Positions 1-6,914 of a stretch of DNA of 11,637 bases are shown in pieces; the first letter of the stretch is position 1; every line of letters begins with the position of its first letter. The position numbers and the translations under genes are program-made. Origin of the DNA: Treponema sp. (GTDB taxonomy: Bacteria; Spirochaetota; Spirochaetia; Treponematales; Breznakiellaceae); assembly GCA_031278025.1 (NCBI GenBank), contig JAITLF010000191.1:1-11637 (forward strand), written 5' to 3'. The notes beneath the pieces are model-generated. The model made no database searches and was not told where the DNA came from. It was given only the letters and a program-made list of their open reading frames with translations.

Positions 1-22
1 CTGGTGTTTCAGTATCGAAATT

Positions 23-1489
23 TTATCGTTTCAAAAATAAAAAGTTTGTTTCATTATTGAACTGCCGATTCGCGTATTTTTTCAGTTTTCGCAAGTACGT
101 TGCGGGATCCATTGACAAATGAAAAGCAGCCCGCCGGATATTCCGGCATTTTTCATAGGACCGCTGAATATAGGTACTTTCGATTTTTTCAAGGAATTCT
201 TTAAGGTTTATGGGTTTCATGGGCGAGCCGGTTTCATGAAAATACCAGGGCGTGGACTTGGTTATCGCCAGGTCTTCGGGAACAATCTCGCCACTGTCGT
301 TAAGGATAACCGCCCGTTCAATGACATTGCGGAGTTCCCGGATATTACCAGGCCAGTGATAACTCACCAGAGCCAATTCGGCTTCGGGAGAGAACTCTTT
401 CTTACCCCCCCGCACATTGCCGAATTCTTCCAGGATAGCGCGGGCCAGGGGGAGAATGTCGGACAGACGCTCGCGGAGCGGCGGTATGGTGATCGGAAAA
501 ACATTGATGCGGTACAGGAGGTCATTGCGGAATTGCTTTTTTGCCACCATATCGTCTAGGTCCCGGTTTGAGGCGGCGATGATCCGGACATCTATTTTTC
601 GGGGCTTGGTGGAACCTACCCGCAGGAGTTCTTTCTCCTGTATGACCCGCAGGAGTTTTACCTGCATGTCGAGGGACAGTTCTCCTATTTCATCAAGAAA
701 GATAGTGCCGTTACTTGCTACCTCGAACAGTCCCGGTTTGCCGCCGGGACTTGCGCCGGTAAATGCCCCGGATTCATAACCGAACAATTCACTTTCCGCC
801 AGATTTACGGCAATAGAACCGCAGTTGATCTTTATGAACCGCTCATTTGACCGGGCGCTGTTCTTGTAAATATAATTTGCGAACACCTCTTTTCCCACCC
901 CGGTTTCCCCGAGCAAAAGGACGATAGTATCCTGTTTGGCGACTTTATTTGCCTGAAGCAGATTTTGTAACATCACCGCATCATTGGTGATAAAATCGTT
1001 CCCTGGAACAGCAAATATTTTCTTCAAATGTTCCAGTTCCATCTGCTGTTTCCGTGTTACATCTTCGTTTCTCGTCAATTGTTTTTTTAGCCGGTAGAGT
1101 TCCGTAACATCCCGCACGCTGGTAATGATCATCTCTATGTTTCCCCGCTCGTCAAAGATGGGTGTGCTGGTAATTAACGCATGTTTGCCGGTACTGAATT
1201 TCTGTTCCAGGGTTATGGACGTCCGGGTTTTCAAAACCAGCAAAGAACCCGATGTGTCGATTATTTTGGCATCCTGTAGTTCCTGCATGTTTTTGCCGAG
1301 CATAGCTGCCCGGTTTAGCCCGGTAATGACTTCGTAAGAACGGTTAATAAATATCGTATTCGCGCTGCCGTCGGTTATATATATGCCGTCAAAAAAAGAG
1401 TCCAAAATCTGATAGAGTTTAAAAAAAGGATCTTTTTGCCCGGAAAATAATTCGCAGCTCAACAAAAAATCATATTCATAGCCGTTCAT
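23..1489 (-). CDS. PAS domain sigma54-dependent transcriptional activator (AAA+, Fis-type HTH)
   Basis: This is a bacterial enhancer-binding protein that would remodel sigma54-RNA polymerase using ATP. Counted from the ATG at 1489 (488 aa), a PAS sensor domain covers about residues 20-130 (DGIYITDG near its start), then a short charged helical linker, then the AAA+ domain. That domain has Walker A GETGVGKE (about 194-201), the sigma54-contact loop GAFTGA (about 241-246), Walker B IFLDEIGEL (about 263-271) and the arginine-rich LLYRINVFPI segment. A Fis-like HTH (about 440-475, NIRRAAFHLS) ends the protein. There is no receiver, ACT or membrane domain, so the PAS domain is the likely signal input; its ligand is unknown. 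Start: the ATG at 1489 has no Shine-Dalgarno and sits right after a promoter. An upstream in-frame TTG at 1525 (500 aa) has a weak AAGG six bases before it. It lies downstream of accA, but no sigma54 promoter is visible in the window, so its target is unknown. Confidence 0.9.
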   Translation of the reverse strand: MNGYEYDFLLSCELFSGQKDPFFKLYQILDSFFDGIYITDGSANTIFINRSYEVITGLNRAAMLGKNMQELQDAKIIDTSGSLLVLKTRTSITLEQKFSTGKHALITSTPIFDERGNIEMIITSVRDVTELYRLKKQLTRNEDVTRKQQMELEHLKKIFAVPGNDFITNDAVMLQNLLQANKVAKQDTIVLLLGETGVGKEVFANYIYKNSARSNERFIKINCGSIAVNLAESELFGYESGAFTGASPGGKPGLFEVASNGTIFLDEIGELSLDMQVKLLRVIQEKELLRVGSTKPRKIDVRIIAASNRDLDDMVAKKQFRNDLLYRINVFPITIPPLRERLSDILPLARAILEEFGNVRGGKKEFSPEAELALVSYHWPGNIRELRNVIERAVILNDSGEIVPEDLAITKSTPWYFHETGSPMKPINLKEFLEKIESTYIQRSYEKCRNIRRAAFHLSMDPATYLRKLKKYANRQFNNETNFLFLKR

Positions 1490-1495
1490 TAAAAA

Positions 1496-1525
1496 AGTAT
1501 AAAGTACGGAATAGTATTTTGTCAA
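1496..1525 (-). promoter_or_regulatory. Sigma70-type promoter of the sigma54-activator gene
   Basis: On the minus strand a perfect TTGACA (-35, 1525-1520) is followed after 18 bases by TATACT (-10, 1501-1496), five of six matches to TATAAT. Six bases separate the -10 hexamer from the ATG at 1489, so the predicted transcript would begin at or within a base or two of the start codon (leaderless). The alternative TTG start of the ORF coincides with the -35 box itself, which argues against that start if this promoter is used. The surrounding DNA is AT-rich. No mapped transcription start is available. Confidence 0.6.
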
Positions 1526-1685
1526 TGAAGACCTTTAAGACGCATTCCGACAACGGATCAAATCATTGAAAAACAGAGCCCGCACGTTGGCGCGGTTACC
1601 GAAAGCAGTAAGGCGGATATTGAAGGAGGTCCCCCGGCGGGGGAGGGGAGGCGCTTCCTCTTCTTCATTATCCTCCTCTTCCTGC
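1526..1685. other. Intergenic region between accA and the activator gene
   Basis: Downstream of the accA stop the minus strand is first strongly purine-rich (about 1690-1654), then pyrimidine-rich, then holds a small GC hairpin: TCCCCC and GGGGGA arms with a 3-base loop at 1644-1630. The hairpin has no T-run after it, so it is not a convincing intrinsic terminator, although the operon must end about here. A 36-codon ORF (1668-1558, minus) preceded by AGGAGG is possible, but it has no recognisable features and is not called as a gene. Confidence 0.4.
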
Positions 1686-2609
1686 TTATCCTTCTTCGTT
1701 CCAGTGCCCTATCTTCCGTATCTTCTGGTTCCGGTAGCGTACCAGCACCGAGGGGGTCCGGCTGGTAAGGTCCTCCAGTTCCCGTATAAGGAGTTCCTTG
1801 ATGGTCCGGGCCATGCCGCCTGAGTCGGTGTGGGCGCCCCCCGGCGGCTCAGGGATAACGCCGTTGATCACTTTGAATTCCAGAAGGTCCGCGCTGGTGA
1901 TGCGGAGCATTGCCGCGGCGTCTTTGGCCTTGCCGGCGTCGTGAAGGAGGAGGGAGGCCCCTCCTTCGGGGCTGATCACCGAGTAGATGGCGTTTTCCAG
2001 CATGTAGATCTTGTCGCCGACACAGAGGCCCAACGCGCCGCCCGATCCGCCTTCGCCGATGATGACGCACACTATCGGAGTTTTCAGTTGGCTAAAGTCC
2101 CTCAGGTTCCGGGCTATGGCTTCCCCTATGCCCCGTTCCTCCGCGCCCAGGCCGGGGTACGCGCCGGCGGTGTCGATGAAGGTGATGATGGGCCGGCTGA
2201 ATTTTTCGGCTTCTTTGGCCAGGCGCAGGGCTTTGCGGTACCCTTCCGGGTTGGCCATGCCGTGATTGCGGCGCATGTTTTCTTTCAGGCTCCGGCCTTT
2301 CTGGTTGGCCAAGATGGTAACCGGACGGTCCGCGAGAAAGCCCAGGCCGCCAATGAGCGCAGGATCGTCGCCAAAACAGCGGTCGCCGTGGAGTTCAAGG
2401 AAGGACTCGAATATGCGCGTGATGTAGTCCAGGGCATAGGGCCGGTCGGGATGACGGGCCAGCTCCACCCGCTTCCAGGCGGCTTCCGCACGGGAACAGG
2501 CGCGGACCTTCGCCTCAAGCTGTTCCAGCTCTTCCTGCGCGTTGACCCCCGATGCGGCCAGCAGCTTCTTCAGTTCTTCAATCTTGCCGGTAAGTATATC
2601 GGAATTCAT
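1686..2609 (-). CDS. accA: Acetyl-CoA carboxylase carboxyltransferase, alpha subunit
   Basis: AccA pairs with AccD to form the alpha2beta2 carboxyltransferase, which moves CO2 from carboxybiotin on AccB to acetyl-CoA, giving malonyl-CoA in the cytoplasm. The 307 aa product is close to the usual length (about 315-320). Visible family features are the N-terminal coiled helix (about 1-45), ELARHPDRPYALDYI (about 49-63), ELHGDRCFGDD (about 72-82), the TAGAYPG segment (about 147-153) and the glycine-rich oxyanion region GEGGSGGALGL (about 186-196), followed by SPEGGASLL. The ATG overlaps the accD stop as ATGA (2609-2606), and GGAGG lies 8 bases upstream inside accD, so translation is probably coupled. 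It is the last gene of the fab-acc operon; stop TAA. Identification is firm. Confidence 0.96.
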   Translation of the reverse strand: MNSDILTGKIEELKKLLAASGVNAQEELEQLEAKVRACSRAEAAWKRVELARHPDRPYALDYITRIFESFLELHGDRCFGDDPALIGGLGFLADRPVTILANQKGRSLKENMRRNHGMANPEGYRKALRLAKEAEKFSRPIITFIDTAGAYPGLGAEERGIGEAIARNLRDFSQLKTPIVCVIIGEGGSGGALGLCVGDKIYMLENAIYSVISPEGGASLLLHDAGKAKDAAAMLRITSADLLEFKVINGVIPEPPGGAHTDSGGMARTIKELLIRELEDLTSRTPSVLVRYRNQKIRKIGHWNEEG

Positions 2610-3394
2610 GCGGGGTTCCTCCGGTGCAGGTCTATCAGGGTGGAAAGAACCTTCTTTTGATCTTTGCGCGGAACGATAAGGTCGACAAACCCCTTTTCCT
2701 GCTGGAATTCCGCCCGCTGAAAACCTTCCGGCAGGGTCTGCCTGATGGTTCCTTCGATAACACGGGGACCGGCAAAGCCGGCCTGAGCGCCGGGTTCGGC
2801 AAGGGTTACGTCGGCAAGCATGGCAAAGGACGCGGTAACCCCGCCGGTGGTGGGATCGCAGAGGACGATGAAGAGGGGGACCGCCGCCTTGTCCATCTCC
2901 GCCGCAGCGCTGGATGTTTTGGCCATCTGCATAAGAGAGAAGATACCCTCCTGCATGCGGGCCCCGCCGGAAGTGGTATAGATGATAACCGGCGTCTTTT
3001 CCTCCACCCCTTTGAGCATGGCGCGGGTAACTTTTTCGCCAACCACGGAACCCATAGACCCCCCCATGAACGTGAAGGACATGAGGCCCATGACGGCCGG
3101 CTTTCCGTCAATGGTACAGGTCCCGGTGATGACCGCGTCCTTCATCCGGGCCTTGGCTTCCGCGGCAGACAGTTTCTCCTCGTACCCTGCGAGGTCTATG
3201 GGATTGAGGGAACGGAGGTTGGCGGAAAACTCCGTGAAACTGCCTGAGTCCGCCAGGTACTGAAGCCGTTCCGCCGGCTCCATGCGGTAATGATAGCCGC
3301 AGGACGGGCAGGTCCTCAGCGCGTCCCTGACAGCTTCTTCTTCATGCCGGACGCCGCAGGACGGGCAGGCGGCGTTACTCTGATCTGATGCCAT
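2606..3394 (-). CDS. accD: Acetyl-CoA carboxylase carboxyltransferase, beta subunit
   Basis: AccD is the zinc-binding partner of AccA in the carboxyltransferase half-reaction of acetyl-CoA carboxylase. From the ATG at 3394 the product is 262 aa, shorter than typical AccD (about 280-300) because the leader before the zinc ribbon is nearly absent. Two CPSC pairs (Cys10/13 and Cys29/32) form the zinc ribbon. The crotonase-like domain shows SGGARMQEG and DPTTGGVTASFAMLAD, then GFAGPRVIEGTIRQ and the typical C-terminal GFVDLIVPR. The start was chosen because GGGAG lies about 7 bases before this ATG; a TTG six bases further upstream sits too close to that site. The gene overlaps the end of accC by 20 bp and accA by 4 bp. 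Stop TGA. Confidence 0.95.
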   Translation of the reverse strand: MASDQSNAACPSCGVRHEEEAVRDALRTCPSCGYHYRMEPAERLQYLADSGSFTEFSANLRSLNPIDLAGYEEKLSAAEAKARMKDAVITGTCTIDGKPAVMGLMSFTFMGGSMGSVVGEKVTRAMLKGVEEKTPVIIYTTSGGARMQEGIFSLMQMAKTSSAAAEMDKAAVPLFIVLCDPTTGGVTASFAMLADVTLAEPGAQAGFAGPRVIEGTIRQTLPEGFQRAEFQQEKGFVDLIVPRKDQKKVLSTLIDLHRRNPA

Positions 3395-4715
3395 GTTCAA
3401 GCTCCCTGGCTATTTCATCATAATAGGATGTCCCGAACCGCCCGGAACGGAACCTGCGGTGTTTGATTATCCATTGCTGCCGGGCTTTATTGGTTGCTAT
3501 GCCTTCGATGACCAGTTCATCCAGGGCCCGGCTCATCCGGGCCAGCGCCCGGTCCCGGTTCTGCCCGTGGACGATGAGTTTCGCCACCAGGGAATCGTAC
3601 TGGGGAGGCACGGTGCAGCCCGTGTATAAAAACGAATCGAACCTGACGCCGGGCCCGCCGGGAACGTCCAGCCGGGTAAGCCGCCCCGGAGCGAGGGCGT
3701 TGATCCTGCACTCCAGGGCCCAGCCCCGCAGGGGCCGCTCCCCGTCCTCAAGCTCCATGCGGCCTTCGGTGCAGGAGAGGATCTGCTGGCGTATGATGTC
3801 CGTATCCGTAACGAATTCGCTTACCGGATGTTCCACCTGGACACGGGCGTTTACCTCCATAAAGAAGAACTGCTCCCCGTCGACCAGGAATTCGACGGTC
3901 CCCGCCCCGGTATAGCCGATTCCCCGGAACATACGGACCGCCCCCTCCGCCATGCGGCTCCGCATCCCTTCCGGAACCCCCGGCGACGGGCTCTCCTCAA
4001 TGAGCTTCTGGTGGTTCTTCTGCACCGAACAGTCCCGATCGCCCAGGACCGCCACGGCGCCCGCGCCGTCCGCCAGGAGCTGGAGTTCCACATGCCGGGG
4101 GTTTTCCAGGTACCGCTCAATGAACACCGTCCCGTCGGCAAAGCTGGATTCCGCCTCCCTGCCGGCAAGGCGCAGGCTTTCGGCCAATGCTTCCCGGCAG
4201 CGGACGATGCGCATGCCCCTGCCCCCGCCCCCGGCGGCGGCCTTGATGATGACCGGGAACCCCAATTCCCTGATTATCCCGGCGGCTTCCTCCTCGGCGG
4301 CCACCGCGCCGGCGCTTCCCGGAGTAACCGGAAGGCCGAAGCGCCGGGCGGTTTCCCTGGCCCGGACCTTATCGCCGACGAGTTCCAGCACCTCCGTATC
4401 CGGGCCGATGAAGAGGAGGCCCTTGTCCCGAACCATGCGGGCAAAACCGGCGTTCTCCGAAAGAAAGCCCGCTCCCGGATGTATGGCTTCGCAACCCGTG
4501 CTGACTGCGGCCATAATGAGGTTGTTTGCAAGAAGGTAACTTTGAGATGCCGGGGGCGGCCCTATGCACACCGCCCGGTCCGCCAGGCGGACCGGAAGGC
4601 TGTCTTTGTCCGCCGTGGAGTACACCGCCGTGGTTTCTATGCCCATTTCCCGGCAGGTCCGGATGATGCGCACCGCGATTTCCCCGCGGTTGGCGATAAG
4701 CAGGCGTTTAATCAC
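3375..4715 (-). CDS. accC: Acetyl-CoA carboxylase, biotin carboxylase subunit
   Basis: AccC uses ATP and bicarbonate to carboxylate the biotin held on AccB. The 446 aa product has the usual ATP-grasp layout: an N-terminal domain starting IKRLLIANRGEIAVRI, the glycine loop GGGGRGM (162-168), RHVELQ (about 207-212), RDCSVQKNHQKLIEE (about 227-241, with Cys229 and Lys237) and EVNARVQVEHP (287-297, with Glu287, Asn289, Arg291 and Glu295). Two departures from the E. coli pattern are visible: HPGAGFLSEN with Ala82 where Tyr is usual, and a shorter stretch after ECRINA (reads LAPG instead of the longer EDP...PG loop). I recall similar short loops in some Firmicutes enzymes. The start is GTG at 4715, with AGGA overlapping the accB stop 8 bp away. 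Stop TAA. Confidence 0.96.
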   Translation of the reverse strand: MIKRLLIANRGEIAVRIIRTCREMGIETTAVYSTADKDSLPVRLADRAVCIGPPPASQSYLLANNLIMAAVSTGCEAIHPGAGFLSENAGFARMVRDKGLLFIGPDTEVLELVGDKVRARETARRFGLPVTPGSAGAVAAEEEAAGIIRELGFPVIIKAAAGGGGRGMRIVRCREALAESLRLAGREAESSFADGTVFIERYLENPRHVELQLLADGAGAVAVLGDRDCSVQKNHQKLIEESPSPGVPEGMRSRMAEGAVRMFRGIGYTGAGTVEFLVDGEQFFFMEVNARVQVEHPVSEFVTDTDIIRQQILSCTEGRMELEDGERPLRGWALECRINALAPGRLTRLDVPGGPGVRFDSFLYTGCTVPPQYDSLVAKLIVHGQNRDRALARMSRALDELVIEGIATNKARQQWIIKHRRFRSGRFGTSYYDEIARELEHGIRSE

Positions 4716-4723
4716 GGGGGGTC

Positions 4724-5170
4724 CTAAAGCCTTTTTACCTCGAACAGGGCCTGGCCGTACTCCACCAGTTCCCCGCTTACCGCCCTGACCGCGAGAATTT
4801 CGCAGTCGAACTCCGCTTCCAGATGGTTCATCATCTTCATGGCTTCAAGGATGCAGAGGGTTTCGCCGGCCTTTACCTTCTTCCCCACCGTTACGAAGGG
4901 AGGCGCGTCGGGCCGGGGGGCGGCGTAAAAGGCCGCCACGATGGGGCTGGTAATGGTTTCTCCGGCGGCGGCGCCCGGAAGCCCCAGATGTACCGCCCCG
5001 TCCGCCGCTGCGGCCCCGGGCGCCGGGGCCGCAGCGGGCGCCTGACGCGCCGGGCGGACCGCGCATTCCTTCCGCAGGATGATATGCAGGGACCCCTCTT
5101 CGATATCAAGCTCCGCCACCTGGCTGGCGCTGAATGTATCAATGAGCGTTTTTATCATTTCATCGTTCAT
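4724..5170 (-). CDS. accB: Acetyl-CoA carboxylase biotin carboxyl carrier protein
   Basis: AccB carries the biotin that shuttles CO2 between AccC and the AccA/AccD complex. The 148 aa product has a short N-terminal helix region, a flexible Ala/Pro-rich linker (about 38-70) and a C-terminal biotinyl domain. The biotinylation motif EAMKMMNHLEAE places the modified lysine at Lys112. The 'thumb' region before it reads SPIVAAFYAAP, close to the bacterial AccB pattern and unlike the shorter biotin domains of other carboxylases. The start is the ATG at 5170, which has GGAG 9 bases upstream; the same frame is open further up to 5344 but that part is only the shadow of fabV. It overlaps the 3' end of fabV by 11 bp. 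The stop is TAG directly after a normal AccB C-terminus, showing that TAG does terminate translation in this organism. Confidence 0.95.
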   Translation of the reverse strand: MNDEMIKTLIDTFSASQVAELDIEEGSLHIILRKECAVRPARQAPAAAPAPGAAAADGAVHLGLPGAAAGETITSPIVAAFYAAPRPDAPPFVTVGKKVKAGETLCILEAMKMMNHLEAEFDCEILAVRAVSGELVEYGQALFEVKRL

Positions 5171-6437
5171 ATCGTGCTTCTCCTTCACCGGATGTTCCAT
5201 TTTGCCGGCAGAATGCGCCCGTATTCGCGCATCCGCAATCAAAAGGGTCCTCATCGCGGTCATAATCAACCCCCGGGACGGCGAACCCGTGGGCCTCAAG
5301 GAAATCCTGCCGGAACCCCCGTATGTCCGTGGCGGTAAATACATTCCCTTCGGTTACCGATTCCATACACGCCAGCGTTTCCTGCTGGACATCCTCCCGC
5401 ATTTCCCAGTCGTCAAGGCGGATGCGGCCTTCGCCGTCCACAGGGACCGCGTCCGGGTCCCGGACGCCGCCGGGAGCATAGAGCCGGTCCCGGTAGAGCC
5501 TGACGATCTGCTCTATGCAGCCTTCGTGAAGGCCCTTTTCCTTCATCACCTTGAAAAGGCAGGACACGTAGAGGGGGATGACGGGGATGACCGCGCTGGA
5601 CCGGGTTACCACGGCTTTGTTCACCGATACCCAGGCCCGGCGCGCGGGCGCGTTTATGACCCCGGCCGCCCGTTCCAGGTCTTCTTTGGCCCGGCCTATG
5701 GTGCCGTTCCGGTAGATGGGCCAGGAGAGTTCCGGGCCGAGGTAGGTGTAGGCCACAGTCCTGAATGAGGGGGAGAGCAGCCCGTCCTTTTCCAGGGCGC
5801 CGATCCAGAGTTCCCAGTCTTCGCCGCCCATAACCTTGACGGTGGCGGCAATCTCCTCCTCCCCGGCGGGTTCCGCGCCGGCGGCGGCGAGCTTTCCGGT
5901 GAGCATATCCAGGGTCGTTCCCCGGTAGGCTTCCCCTATGGGTTTGATCACTGACTTGTACATCACGCCGCTTTGGGGATCGGTCCTCACCGGGGAGGCC
6001 AGGGAGTAGACGAGGAGGTCAAGCTGAGGGGGGATACCGGCGGCGGCGGCGGTTTCCCGAACCGCGGCGGCGGCGGCGGCTTTCATCCCCGGGGAAAAGG
6101 CGTCCCCGTCCAGGGTCTTCGCGGGAACCTGCGCGCCGGCAGCTTCCGCGTCGAAAACCCGGTTGTTGTACCACCCCGGAGTCCCCGTTTTCGTTTTCGA
6201 TGCCGGCTTTTCCAGGGAGACGCCCACCGTGGCCGCCCCATACCCGAAGGCTGCGGCGATGCGGCTTGCCAGGCCGTACCCGGTGGAACAGCCCACTACC
6301 AGCACGAGGCGGGGGGACCCCGCGTGAGGGGCCAGATTCCGCGCGGCACAGGCTATTTCGCCCCGTACCACCGCAGCGCATCCTTTGGGATGGCTGTTGA
6401 GGCAGATATTATTCCGTATCATAGGCTTAATTATCAT
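5160..6437 (-). CDS. fabV: Trans-2-enoyl-CoA/enoyl-ACP reductase FabV (Ter family)
   Basis: FabV reduces the trans-2-enoyl bond with NAD(P)H in the last step of each elongation cycle; the same family includes the treponemal Ter enzyme acting on crotonyl-CoA. The 425 aa product begins MIIKPMIRNNICLN, nearly the T. denticola Ter start as I remember it. It has the cofactor motif GCSTGYGLASRI (about 49-60), then FGYGAATVGVS, YSLASPVRTDP and the catalytic Tyr242-X8-Lys251 in YRNGTIGRAK. VSVNKAVVTRSSAVIPVIPL and the SDR-like C-terminal part follow. The second of two adjacent ATGs (6437) was chosen: AAGGA lies 6 bases before it. Two poly-Ala runs (about 119-125 and 130-133) come from CGG-type repeats, and a roughly 25-residue Cys-containing tail follows the usual C-terminus. 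No FabI or FabK is present, so this is the operon's only enoyl reductase. Stop TGA. Confidence 0.95.
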   Translation of the reverse strand: MIIKPMIRNNICLNSHPKGCAAVVRGEIACAARNLAPHAGSPRLVLVVGCSTGYGLASRIAAAFGYGAATVGVSLEKPASKTKTGTPGWYNNRVFDAEAAGAQVPAKTLDGDAFSPGMKAAAAAAVRETAAAAGIPPQLDLLVYSLASPVRTDPQSGVMYKSVIKPIGEAYRGTTLDMLTGKLAAAGAEPAGEEEIAATVKVMGGEDWELWIGALEKDGLLSPSFRTVAYTYLGPELSWPIYRNGTIGRAKEDLERAAGVINAPARRAWVSVNKAVVTRSSAVIPVIPLYVSCLFKVMKEKGLHEGCIEQIVRLYRDRLYAPGGVRDPDAVPVDGEGRIRLDDWEMREDVQQETLACMESVTEGNVFTATDIRGFRQDFLEAHGFAVPGVDYDRDEDPFDCGCANTGAFCRQNGTSGEGEARYER

Positions 6438-6449
6438 CATCAGTCCTTT

Positions 6450-6914
6450 TTATCGGGGGTCCGGGGGCGGCGCCGGCTGAGGATCTGAAACCACGCACAG
6501 CCATTCTGCCTCCGCAGCCAGTTCATCCCCCACATAGGCCTTGCCTGCCTGCCTGATCGTCCGGGCGGAAACGCGCAGGTTCCGTATCTCCGAGCGCACC
6601 TCCTCGCCGGGCAGCACCCGGCGGCGGAACCTCACCTTGTCTATCGAAGCTAAGAAAAAGAGGGCGTCCCCGCCCAGGAGCCCCAGCTTCCGCAGACCCG
6701 CGCCGCCCGACTGGGCCAGGGTTTCCAGGAGGATCACCCCCGGCGTTACCGGGTATTGGGGGAAATGCCCCTGAAAGAAGAAGTCTTTTTCGGTAAACAC
6801 ATGGCGGGCGACGATCTTCCCGGTATCGGCGGAGACTATCCCGTCCACAAAGAGAAAGGGGTCCCGGTGGGGGAGCAGCGCTTCTATTTCGTTCTGTTTT
6901 TCCCGCCCGCTCAT
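6450..6914 (-). CDS. fabZ: 3-hydroxyacyl-[acyl-carrier-protein] dehydratase FabZ
   Basis: FabZ dehydrates 3-hydroxyacyl-ACP to trans-2-enoyl-ACP. The 154 aa hot-dog-fold protein matches the family in size (about 140-155). Key motifs are LPHRDPFLFVD (about 14-24), QGHFPQYPVTPGV with the catalytic His50, and the helix LLETLAQSGG with the catalytic Glu64. FLASIDKVRFRRRVLPGEEV follows, the usual substrate-tunnel strand pair. FabZ is preferred over FabA because of the HRDPFLFVD motif, the Glu in the active-site helix and the lack of a FabB partner nearby. The start overlaps the fabF stop as ATGA, with a strong AGGAGGT only 5 bases upstream (encoding the end of FabF), so translation is probably coupled. 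Stop TAA lies 12 bp before fabV. Confidence 0.95.
   Translation of the reverse strand: MSGREKQNEIEALLPHRDPFLFVDGIVSADTGKIVARHVFTEKDFFFQGHFPQYPVTPGVILLETLAQSGGAGLRKLGLLGGDALFFLASIDKVRFRRRVLPGEEVRSEIRNLRVSARTIRQAGKAYVGDELAAEAEWLCVVSDPQPAPPPDPR

Noticed and set aside
1558..1668. 36-codon minus-strand ORF after accA with an AGGAGG upstream
   Set aside because: It is short, Pro/Ser-rich with no recognisable domain, the Shine-Dalgarno is only 3 bases from the ATG, and it lies in a purine/pyrimidine-biased stretch that produces such motifs by chance.
4724..5344. Longer 206-aa accB starting far upstream
   Set aside because: The extra N-terminus is the out-of-frame shadow of fabV, has no AccB similarity, and the ATG at 5170 has its own GGAG site.
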